From positions 219,725-283,724 of the forward strand of contig CAYMPH010000004.1 in assembly GCA_964392365.1 (NCBI GenBank): 64,000 nucleotides of DNA, written 5' to 3'. Position numbers and translations under genes: made by a program. Positions within the stretch are counted from its first letter, which is position 1, and each line of letters opens with the position of its first letter. This stretch comes from CAYMPH01 sp964392365. Its GTDB lineage: Bacteria; Spirochaetota; UBA4802; UBA5550. Positions 42,618 through 50,319 of the stretch are shown one piece after another. The notes below the pieces were generated by a model. The model did not search any database and had not been told where the DNA came from. It worked only from the letters and a program-made list of their open reading frames with translations.

Positions 42618-45227
42618 TTATCTGTACAGCAAAAAATCAATTCTTTTGTTGGTTCTAATGTTCTCAGAATCTGTATTGGAATAAACTGGAGCAGTTTCAC
42701 CCAGTCCCCTGAAAGATAATCTTTCCTGTTTTATGCCTTTTAATACGAGATAATCTCTGACAGCCTTTGCCCTTTCTTCTGATAGAAGCAGATTTTTTTT
42801 ATCATTTTCAGCCTCATCAGTATGCGCTTCAATTAAAATTTTATATTTATCATATTTTTCAAATATCTGATGAGCTCTATTCAGAATTCTGCGTCCGCCG
42901 GATGTTAATGTTGAAGATTCAATTAAAAAATCAACTGTTTTTAAACGCATTAAAAATCCCTGGTCAGTTTCAAGAACAAGCACATCAACTTCAACTCTGT
43001 CCATTACTGCCTTAGAAACATTCCCTGCTCTATCCAAAGCTTCAATTTTAATTGTATAAACTGAATCAGGCTCAACAAGTTCTTTCCCTGAACCGAATCC
43101 GTCCCATTTGATCTCAGCCGGAATATTTCCCGTGCCTTTAAAAATTTTGAATTCTTCTTCAAATGGAGATGTAATTATAACTTTCCATTCTTTAATTCCG
43201 GCAATTGAATCAACACCTATTTTGATAGATAATATGTCATTCTCCCCATCACCATCCGGCGAGAAAAACTCCGGTGAATGGGAGAGCTTCAATACTGGCG
43301 GTTTTGAGTCAAATATAATCGTGCGCTTTAATGATTCAATTTTTTTACTGCTTTTTAATTCGCAAATCAGATAATAATTATACTCTCCGTCTGATAATTT
43401 TTCTCCATTTGAATTAAGACAATCCCATTTGATTTCAGCAGGAAATTTATTTTTGCCGGAAATTTCCTTAACAGTTCTTTTCAGATTATTTTCAATAATT
43501 ATTTTCCAGCTGATTATCTCATCATTAGAAATATTTTTCTGGAAAAAATTTATACCTTTTTTAACAGAATATGAAAAATATTCCTCTGATGCTGTGATAT
43601 CAGGCGTATCAGTTTTACGGTATAAAGCTATCTGTTTTATTTCCTCTCTGGTGCTGTTGCCTGCCTCATCCTCGGAAAATATAAAAAAATCATAAATGCC
43701 TTCAGGCGCATCTTTTCCTGCATCATCAGTTCCATCCCAGATAATTTTAAGCGGAGGAAGGTTTTCCCATTTAAAATTTTTAACTACAGCTCCCCTGCTG
43801 TTTTTAAATCCGCCTTGCCATTTATCATTATCAGCACCTTTAATAATCTGCGAAATTACAAAATTTCCTTTTCCCGGTATAAAAGTCAGAGACTCGGATT
43901 TAATTGAAATTTCCGGATGTGTAATGTCTATAACAACGGAACCTGTTTTTGCAGAAGATATATTTCCTTTATCATCCCAGACAATAAAAGAATAATCATA
44001 TTTACCTTCAGGAAGAATCATTCCGTCTTTACCTGTTCCATCCCATGTTATAGTATCGGGGTAAGTTCCGAAATTTTTTTTAGATACAAGTCTGGTGAAA
44101 AAACCGCCAAATGCTGTTGTTGATAAATCTCTATCAGTTTTTTTAAATTCTTTAATAACCTTTCCTGTATTATCAGTAATCTGAAATCTCCAGCCTGCAA
44201 GAGTCTGTTTTGAATCAGCATTGATTTTGAAAGTCACAAAATCATTTATCCCGTCATGATCCGGTGAAAAATATTTCCTGTCAGGAATAATTTCTGTTTC
44301 AGGAAGTCCCCCGGAAAATGAACCGAATTCAGTTCCAATACTGATATAATGAACTAATTTCATATCGTGATATAAAATTAATGAATAATTCAGAGATAAA
44401 GTAAAATCCTCATTTTTAAATCTGTACCCGGCTCCGAATGTTGCATCCGCGAAATTATAAACTACAGGAATAACATTAAATATACCGCCTGTCCTTATAA
44501 AAATACCTTTAAAAAATTCAGCCTCAAGACCGGCCTTTACAGCAAATCCGGTGTAGCTGTGAATTACCGAAAAATCATTATAAAAACCAAGTTTAAAATA
44601 TTTGGCATTAATAAATTTAAAATTATAACCAGCTGTAATTGAATTAAAATCTATGAAACTGCTGTTGTTTCCTATTGGAACTCCGGCGTTTATTGAAAAT
44701 CCAATTGCCGGCTCAAAAAGACCGAATGAATAATTTAAGCTGCTTCCATCGAACCGGTAAATAAACCCGGCTGAACCTCCAACGTAAAATAGATTTGACC
44801 CGGCCTGAGCCCAGATAAAATTCAGCGATCCTCCAATTAAAAATTTTCCTCCGAAACTTTTTGCTCCTCCGAATGAAAATGCTGAAGCATAATTTACATC
44901 AGAGCTGTTAGGAAGATAAATAAATTTTAAACCCCCTCCGACTGTTACATATGGAGTTGGAATAGATAAAGAAATGTCCGGATTATAGTAAGATCCCTGA
45001 AGAGTGCCGTATTTTAAATCAAGACTGAACTTTTCATTCAATCCGATAGAAGCAGGATTAAGGAAAAAAAGTCCGCTTCCTCCTGAAGCAGATACACCGG
45101 TATTTCCTCTTCCGGATGACTCGGAAGAAAATATATTCATGGTTGTATCCCTGCCGCTGAAAACTTCAGCAGAATGCAGAAAGCCTAAAGGAAATATTAT
45201 CAGAAATATAAAAATGATTTTTTTCAT
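42618..45227 (-). CDS. PorV-like barrel / FlgD-like repeats / OmpA C-terminal fusion protein
   Basis: This 869-residue protein has a signal peptide (1-19). A PorV/PorQ-like outer-membrane region (about 25-305) has SSGRGNTGVSASGGSGLFFLNPASIG. A central region (about 310-745) has at least four FlgD-like Ig modules marked by WDGTGKDG, WDGTDDAGKDAPEG, WDCLNSNGEKLSDG and WDGFGSGK, with ISPDxDGxND-type openings (YFSPDHDGINDFV, FFSPDGDGENDIL). A C-terminal OmpA domain (about 755-869) has IEAHTDEAENDKKNLLLSEERAKAV and the final TNKRIDFLLYR. The OmpA part should bind peptidoglycan. Fusing a barrel, surface modules and a wall anchor in one chain is unusual. Confidence 0.82.
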   Translation of the reverse strand: MKKIIFIFLIIFPLGFLHSAEVFSGRDTTMNIFSSESSGRGNTGVSASGGSGLFFLNPASIGLNEKFSLDLKYGTLQGSYYNPDISLSIPTPYVTVGGGLKFIYLPNSSDVNYASAFSFGGAKSFGGKFLIGGSLNFIWAQAGSNLFYVGGSAGFIYRFDGSSLNYSFGLFEPAIGFSINAGVPIGNNSSFIDFNSITAGYNFKFINAKYFKLGFYNDFSVIHSYTGFAVKAGLEAEFFKGIFIRTGGIFNVIPVVYNFADATFGAGYRFKNEDFTLSLNYSLILYHDMKLVHYISIGTEFGSFSGGLPETEIIPDRKYFSPDHDGINDFVTFKINADSKQTLAGWRFQITDNTGKVIKEFKKTDRDLSTTAFGGFFTRLVSKKNFGTYPDTITWDGTGKDGMILPEGKYDYSFIVWDDKGNISSAKTGSVVIDITHPEISIKSESLTFIPGKGNFVISQIIKGADNDKWQGGFKNSRGAVVKNFKWENLPPLKIIWDGTDDAGKDAPEGIYDFFIFSEDEAGNSTREEIKQIALYRKTDTPDITASEEYFSYSVKKGINFFQKNISNDEIISWKIIIENNLKRTVKEISGKNKFPAEIKWDCLNSNGEKLSDGEYNYYLICELKSSKKIESLKRTIIFDSKPPVLKLSHSPEFFSPDGDGENDILSIKIGVDSIAGIKEWKVIITSPFEEEFKIFKGTGNIPAEIKWDGFGSGKELVEPDSVYTIKIEALDRAGNVSKAVMDRVEVDVLVLETDQGFLMRLKTVDFLIESSTLTSGGRRILNRAHQIFEKYDKYKILIEAHTDEAENDKKNLLLSEERAKAVRDYLVLKGIKQERLSFRGLGETAPVYSNTDSENIRTNKRIDFLLYR

Positions 45228-45315
45228 AAGATATAAATAACAAAAACAGTGGCCTGTTTGGTCAAGATAGATTTTTTATCATCTAAATATTAATAAGTCC
45301 TATTAATTCATTTTT

Positions 45316-45721
45316 GTCATTCCCGCGCAGGCGGGAATCCATTTTTGTTTTAAAATGTATCTTTATCTTAAAAACAGTTATTTAACCTATAAAACATTTA
45401 CAAAATATGATAAAACAAATCGATCCATTCCGGATTTTCTTTTTCAATTAAATTTAATTTCCACCTACGATTCCAATTTTTTAATTGTTTTTCACGGTTC
45501 AATGCTTCAATAATATTATTTGTCTGTTCGAAAAATGCAAGGTTATGCACAGTATATTTTTTAGAAAATCCTTTAATAACTTCTTGTTTATGTTCATACA
45601 CTCGTTTAATCAGATTACTGGTAACTCCTACATATAATGTTCCATTCTTTTTACTGGATAAAATATACACATAATATTGCATTTTATTAAAATCCTGGAT
45701 TCCCGCCTTCGCGGGAATGAC
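45316..45721. mobile_element. 406-bp inverted-repeat element carrying a GIY-YIG nuclease gene
   Basis: The ends are 26-base inverted repeats (45316-45341 and 45696-45721), beginning GTCATTCCCGCGCAGG and, read inward, GTCATTCCCGCGAAGG. They differ at one of 26 positions. The single gene inside is a GIY-YIG nuclease whose start is 14 bases from one end. The same ends form the gene-less 66-bp element at 13519-13584. This family pattern suggests a nuclease-mobilised or nuclease-maintained repeat. No target-site duplication was recognised. Confidence 0.72.
45398..45682 (-). CDS. GIY-YIG family endonuclease (UPF0213/YhbQ-like)
   Basis: This 94-residue single-domain protein starts MQYYVYILSSKKNGTLYVGV, with VYI and YVG standing for the GIY and YIG motifs. 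The conserved Arg and His lie in NLIKRVYEHKQE, and Glu lies in the IEALNREKQLKNWNR region. That last segment is the family's typical REKQIKxW. Such proteins are single-strand or structure-specific nucleases, often found with dispersed repeats. The only ribosome-binding-like sequence (CCAGGAT) is partly in the flanking inverted repeat. It is an insertion between two envelope genes on the same strand. Confidence 0.88.
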   Translation of the reverse strand: MQYYVYILSSKKNGTLYVGVTSNLIKRVYEHKQEVIKGFSKKYTVHNLAFFEQTNNIIEALNREKQLKNWNRRWKLNLIEKENPEWIDLFYHIL

Positions 45722-45770
45722 ATAGTTGATGAAATTTCAACTTTTCAATTGAATTATTTTTTATTAACAA

Positions 45771-47360
45771 TTATATATTAATCCGTCCGATTAATTCAAT
45801 TCTGTTGCTTATTACTGAAGAATAATCAAACTGTGTCTGATATCTAATTACAAAAGAACCCTTGTCAAATTTCAGAAAAATCTTTGCAGTTAAAGCGCTG
45901 ATGCTGGATCTTATAAAGGATCCAGAGGAGACTGAATACGGCATAGGATCAACTATTGAATAAATATAATTTTCGCCTGAAATATTATAAAAAGAATAAT
46001 TAATATCTGCATTAAAAAATGAAATCCTAAGCCCGGTGCCGATCCCCGCGCTGAAAGAATCTGCTGCGGAAGAATTCTGATAAACAGCGGAAATTTCTGC
46101 TTTAAAATTTTCATTAAGAGCATTTTTAATTTTAATTTTATACTGTCTGCTTTCATTAGTTCCGTAATCTTCATCTCTTAAAATATAATTCACAGCACCT
46201 TGGATGATAAATCTGTTTAGAAAATTATATTTAAGAAAACACTCCATTCTTCTGCTGGAATATAAAATTGAATAAAAAGATGATGGCGCTAAATTTTTTG
46301 ATGCCTCAACAGAAACCCCTGTTGATAAATTTCTGTTAATCTTAAAATCTCCGCCTGCATGCCACCTGCTTTCTGAACCTGTTCCGGTACTTCCGTACGG
46401 CGCATAAAAATCTTCTCCTGAATATTTTCCTGCAATTTTCATTTTAAATACCGGATGTTTATAAACAATGCCGAACTGAGCGGCGAAACCGTTAACCCAT
46501 TGCGCTTCATTTCCATTTGATGAGAAGCATCTCGATGTGCCTGATCCCTCACCGAACAGAACCAGATAATCATCTTCATATTTTGAAAAAGTCCCATAGC
46601 CGAGATAATGTTTTACGCCTCCGGTTCTGAATGAGTTTGTGTTGTAATCCCATAAAATAAATTCCTCTCCTGATTTAATATCTGAATATATAAAATAAAA
46701 CTGTGAGGAAAAATTTAAATATTTCAGCTCAAACATTGTTCCTGTATCATTGATTATAACAGGAAACCGGTTCAGATAATCATAATTCAATTTCAATGCA
46801 GCTGATTTCAAAGTAGAGTCAGTTGCCGGGGAAACAAAAGGATCATCAGAAATATATCTAGGTCTGATTGAATAGAATACGTGAGCTGTAAAATGGAAAT
46901 CTTTCCATGTAATAAATCCGCTCAAACCGATTCCATTGAATGAAAATGCTGGGTTTCCACTGATATCCGGAATAAAAGTATTTGATATGGAATAATATAT
47001 TTTTGACTGATACGGATCATCCGGCATATAAACTTTTCTTCCGGATAAAAGTCCTCCGCCGAAATTAACGCTGAAATTTCCAAAAATTAATTTCATTGAA
47101 GGTATTGCATCGCTTGAAACAAAATTCCAGGTAAATCTGTTTTCAGTTAAATTCATATTTACATGAGCGTAATTAAAATAAGTTTCCGGGCTGAAGGAAA
47201 CTTTTACTCTCTCTCTGGTAAAAGTTTTATCAGATCCGTCATAATCAATAGTGTCAGTTCTATATTCCTGCTGAATAATATATCTGTAATTTTTTTCTGC
47301 AGAGATAACGGGAAATGAAATCATTATAGTAATTGAAAATATCAAAGCTGTCCTGAACAA
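45771..47360 (-). CDS. outer-membrane beta-barrel protein
   Basis: This 529-residue protein has a signal peptide (hydrophobic 5-20, VISAEKN). A continuous pattern of amphipathic beta strands rich in Tyr, Phe, Ser and Asn runs to the C-terminal NRIELIGRINI. The length would suit a barrel of about 20-24 strands. It is the third gene of a minus-strand operon. Its start overlaps the HhH/barrel gene by 19 bases, so the two are translationally coupled and likely work together. No TonB box or porin family was recognised. Confidence 0.72.
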   Translation of the reverse strand: MFRTALIFSITIMISFPVISAEKNYRYIIQQEYRTDTIDYDGSDKTFTRERVKVSFSPETYFNYAHVNMNLTENRFTWNFVSSDAIPSMKLIFGNFSVNFGGGLLSGRKVYMPDDPYQSKIYYSISNTFIPDISGNPAFSFNGIGLSGFITWKDFHFTAHVFYSIRPRYISDDPFVSPATDSTLKSAALKLNYDYLNRFPVIINDTGTMFELKYLNFSSQFYFIYSDIKSGEEFILWDYNTNSFRTGGVKHYLGYGTFSKYEDDYLVLFGEGSGTSRCFSSNGNEAQWVNGFAAQFGIVYKHPVFKMKIAGKYSGEDFYAPYGSTGTGSESRWHAGGDFKINRNLSTGVSVEASKNLAPSSFYSILYSSRRMECFLKYNFLNRFIIQGAVNYILRDEDYGTNESRQYKIKIKNALNENFKAEISAVYQNSSAADSFSAGIGTGLRISFFNADINYSFYNISGENYIYSIVDPMPYSVSSGSFIRSSISALTAKIFLKFDKGSFVIRYQTQFDYSSVISNRIELIGRINI

Positions 47361-48667
47361 ATCATCCTCACTTTTAATTTGAGATCTTCAGATATATTTT
47401 TCAGTGAGGTAATGTAGGCATTGATTTTATCAGTTTCTTTCTTTACAGCCATTTCTGAAAGCTTCATCGAAGGCAGTGCGCCGATTCCGGATTTATTCAG
47501 CTTTTCAAAAATAAGTTTTCTTGCTGCATCAATATTATAATGAGAAGCGGCTTTATGCTGATTCGGTTTGAATTCCTCTTTTTTCTCCTCATCAAGACCA
47601 TAAATAAAATCGAGCATTGCATCAGCTTCTTTCTGCGAAAGACCGACCTGAACCAGAGAATCTTTAGTAACTGGTCCGATCATTTCCCTGTATTTAATTA
47701 ATCTTTCTGAAATGGTCTTTGAAATGCCGGGAATTTTTGTAATTTCATCTGCAGAACAGGTGTTGATATTAACCCGCTTGAAATTCTTTATATCATTATC
47801 CCGGTCTTTTTCAAACTTTGTGCTGTAGCTTACGCTGTCGAGGCTCAGTGGAGACAGGGTAAGTGTTATTCCTGCAGAATGAGTAAATCCAAGATGAGGG
47901 TGATATTTAAGACCGTATGACATAGACACGTGCTTATAAGTAACGAGAACAGACCCCGAGTATGAAGATGTTTCTTTTGCATAACCAGCGCGTATTGAAA
48001 GAAATGGAAGAATGTTCGCTGAAACATAAAAAGAATTAACCAGTCCGTAAGCAGTCCCGTTGATATTCCACGAAACAAAAAGTCCCTTAACCGGATGTAT
48101 CCCTAATCCTGCACTCCATTCAGGATAAAGAACAGACTGCTGTTCCGGATTGAATAATGAAATAATATTATCAATAGTTCCGGAAATATTGATCCAGTCA
48201 AAAGGTATAATCAATAAGCCTGATTTGATATTAAAAAGATCGTGAGTTTCACTTATTACATCTGTATTAATCGTAAGGTTATAATATGAACAGCTTGCTC
48301 CAATAGAAATTCTATTGATGAACATATAACTTATTCCGGCTTCTAGAATATTCTCCGCATACTGATCAAAACCGAATCTGTTCCATGAAATCTGCGCACC
48401 GAAACCTTTAACAGCTCCGCCAGCCTTAAGTACCCCTGAAAAAAGATTTTCCAGAGAATACGGATTCGATCCTGAAAACATCAGGTATGGCGATTTCGCG
48501 AGCGGATAATATGCAGGATTTGAAATATCGCCCGGCACTGAATAATCTATAACTGCAGCATTAAACTGAAACAGCGACGTCTGTGAAACTTCCCTGTAAT
48601 CAAATGCTGCGAATGAAAATTTTATCAGAGTAAAAATTACACCCGGCACAATCAGTAAGCGCATCAC
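47342..48667 (-). CDS. outer-membrane protein with C-terminal ComEA-like helix-hairpin-helix domain
   Basis: This 441-residue protein has a signal peptide (1-21). A PorV-like or beta-barrel region covers about 25-285. A helix-hairpin-helix domain (about 299-360) reads VNINTCSADEITKIPGISKT then ISERLIKYREMIGP and VQVGLSQKEADAMLDFI. The NINTAxxxELxxLPGI pattern is that of ComEA-type DNA-binding proteins. A charged helical tail follows (about 365-441). A DNA-binding motif attached to an envelope beta protein suggests DNA uptake across the outer membrane (inference). It overlaps the upstream gene by four bases and the downstream barrel gene by 19. Confidence 0.78.
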   Translation of the reverse strand: MMRLLIVPGVIFTLIKFSFAAFDYREVSQTSLFQFNAAVIDYSVPGDISNPAYYPLAKSPYLMFSGSNPYSLENLFSGVLKAGGAVKGFGAQISWNRFGFDQYAENILEAGISYMFINRISIGASCSYYNLTINTDVISETHDLFNIKSGLLIIPFDWINISGTIDNIISLFNPEQQSVLYPEWSAGLGIHPVKGLFVSWNINGTAYGLVNSFYVSANILPFLSIRAGYAKETSSYSGSVLVTYKHVSMSYGLKYHPHLGFTHSAGITLTLSPLSLDSVSYSTKFEKDRDNDIKNFKRVNINTCSADEITKIPGISKTISERLIKYREMIGPVTKDSLVQVGLSQKEADAMLDFIYGLDEEKKEEFKPNQHKAASHYNIDAARKLIFEKLNKSGIGALPSMKLSEMAVKKETDKINAYITSLKNISEDLKLKVRMICSGQL

Positions 48668-49698
48668 CTGTATCTGCCGGTGCCTTTTGCTGTTATGAGA
48701 TAAACTATATCTGTATCAGTAATATTCGTTGACTGGCTCACTGCTTCTATTTTAACAATGAGCATTCCAATGGCAGGGCTTTTTGTAACAGTTAACGGAT
48801 CCCATGAAAATTCAAAAAATCCCGGGCTGGTTGATTTATACAAAGGCGATTCAAAAATCTGCATTCCAATTGGAGTAAAAATTCTTATTTTGATGTCGCA
48901 GGTTTCAAACACCGAGAGTTTAATATTTCCTTTAGAAAATTTTTCATTGGACGGAATAATTGTAATATGTTTTTTATCCGGCCTGAATAGTTTTCTTCCT
49001 GCCCTGTTTATGCTTGAAATATTATCTCTGCCTGGAGTCTGATAATTGGTTATAACAAAATCTGAGAGAGAATTTGTATCTGAAGAATTAATTCTTGAAA
49101 TACTCATGAATGATTTAAGACCGGACAGTCCAATATCAACACAGCAATCCTGAACACTTCCCTTAATATATCCCGCCCACTGGTCAAATCCATTAGCTTT
49201 TGCTATATATCCATCAATTGTATCATTGAATGAACCGTCACGGTTTGAATAAGCAACAAAATCAATAATTCCTCCATTCGACGGATCGTCATCCGTATCT
49301 ATTGCAACAACACAGTCCGTATTCCATAAACTCCCGAAATAATTATTGCAGTAAATGTCCCGAACACCATTTCCATTCGTGTCTCCAGTTGCATCAGTTT
49401 CATCCGGAATCCCGGGAGATGTAAGATGAACAACAGCATATCTGTCGTCCCAGGGAGTCTCAGGTCTGTCATAATTATAAAGAGTAATAGGGGACGATGG
49501 AATACCAAGAGGTTCATTAGTTCCATAATACATTGTTACATAAAGATTCTGTATTTCCATGCTTTCAGGTCCGGTTGGAGACAGGAAAAGTTCAACCCAG
49601 TCGATTGAAGTTTCACAGGCAATTTCATTTATTAAAAGAGCAGCGCTGCAGTATGCGCAGTTTAAAATAATAAGAAGCATAAATATAATTTTTTTCAT
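48664..49698 (-). CDS. exported lamin-tail-like/FlgD-like surface protein
   Basis: This 344-residue protein has a signal peptide (1-19) followed by ALLINEIACETSIDWVELFLSP. That is the opening pattern of lamin-tail (LTD) domains found in secreted bacterial proteins. A Asp/Gly/Asn-rich part (DATGDTNGNGVRDIY, AIDTDDDPSNGG) may bind calcium. The C-terminal module (about 250-335; DIKIRIFTPIGMQIFE and GFFEFSWDPLTV) resembles FlgD-like or sorting Ig modules. It is the first gene of the envelope operon that ends at 45771. Structured repeat copy C lies 44 bases upstream in the same orientation. Confidence 0.7.
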   Translation of the reverse strand: MKKIIFMLLIILNCAYCSAALLINEIACETSIDWVELFLSPTGPESMEIQNLYVTMYYGTNEPLGIPSSPITLYNYDRPETPWDDRYAVVHLTSPGIPDETDATGDTNGNGVRDIYCNNYFGSLWNTDCVVAIDTDDDPSNGGIIDFVAYSNRDGSFNDTIDGYIAKANGFDQWAGYIKGSVQDCCVDIGLSGLKSFMSISRINSSDTNSLSDFVITNYQTPGRDNISSINRAGRKLFRPDKKHITIIPSNEKFSKGNIKLSVFETCDIKIRIFTPIGMQIFESPLYKSTSPGFFEFSWDPLTVTKSPAIGMLIVKIEAVSQSTNITDTDIVYLITAKGTGRYR

Positions 49699-49741
49699 AA
49701 TTCACCGTCCTGATTATTAATACGAACGGGGGGTAATTTTT

Positions 49742-49976
49742 GAAAAAAATTTTGTAAAAATAACACCGGAATTCGCGGGTGTACAATATTCTCAAGAAGG
49801 GACGTTTTAAGTCGGGTAAAACGCCCCTCCTTGAGAATCCACCCCAAAGCCCGCCGCTCATTGCCGCGGGGCTAAGCGCCTTCACCTACCACAAAATTTT
49901 TTCTTTCTTAAAAAAATATTTCCTAAATGCTGTTTGAAAATAAATACTATTCCGCCGGCTAGGATGGCGCCGGCTC
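49742..49976 (-). repeat. structured intergenic repeat, copy C (putative RNA)
   Basis: On the minus strand hairpin I is GAGCCGGC...GCCGGC (from 49976), then CAAACAGCATTTAG (49936-49923) and an A/T spacer. GCGCTTAGC precedes hairpin II (CCGC, loop GGCAATGA, GCGG; 49869-49854). GGGGTGGA leads to hairpin III with 21-base arms (49837-49817 and 49809-49789), all paired if two G-U are allowed. A near-perfect outer inverted repeat (49742-49755 with 49891-49903, one bulge) encloses TTAG to hairpin III. Confidence 0.82.
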
Positions 49977-50076
49977 GAATTAAAAACACTGCTTATCAAA
50001 AATAAGGTTAAATATTTGCTTTTAAAAGTATTCAGTTCGCTTTTTTATGAACAAAATCTCTCCACTCATTTCCTTC
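49977..50076. other. spacer between repeat copies C and D
   Basis: These 100 AT-rich bases lie between two head-to-head structured repeats, copy C leaving on the minus strand and copy D on the plus strand. Any promoters driving the two putative RNAs would be expected here or inside the elements. No clear -35/-10 pair was singled out. Confidence 0.35.
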
Positions 50077-50304
50077 GAGCCTGTTTCTATAAAACAGGCG
50101 GAATAGTGAGAATTCAAAACAGCATTTAGATTAAGCAGGTTAAAAACCTGCCCTTACTTTGTTTAGAAAAAATTTCGTGACCGATGAAATTAGTAAGCCT
50201 CCTCGGCGATTGAGAGGCCGGAGGAGAGTGGAGTCTCGAGGAGAGAGGAGCGCCGGGATGCTCCTCTCTTCTTGAGAAGTTTTATCCACCATGCATCCAT
50301 GGTG
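50077..50304 (+). repeat. structured intergenic repeat, copy D (putative RNA)
   Basis: Hairpin I is GCCTGTTT/AAACAGGC (50079-50099), then CAAAACAGCATTTAG (50115-50129). This copy alone has an extra hairpin GCAGGTT/AACCTGC (50135-50151). AGTAAGC precedes hairpin II (CCTC 50201-50204, loop GGCGATTGA, GAGG 50214-50217). GAGTGGAG leads to hairpin III with 18-base arms (50234-50251, 50260-50277; two G-U). A final hairpin CACCATG/CATGGTG follows. It ends 16 bases before the 3' end of convergent dtd. Confidence 0.8.
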
Positions 50305-50319
50305 ATTTGTTAAAATTTT

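Noticed and set aside
34005..50304. Integron attC sites as an explanation of the structured repeats
   Set aside because: attC sites also keep structure over sequence, but no GTTRRRY/RYYYAAC core pair brackets the copies and no integrase or cassette array is present.
34005..50304. Simple Rho-independent terminators as an explanation of the structured repeats
   Set aside because: Hairpin III lacks a following U-run, and the conserved upstream segments, hairpin II loop and linker extend over about 200 bases, far more than a terminator needs.
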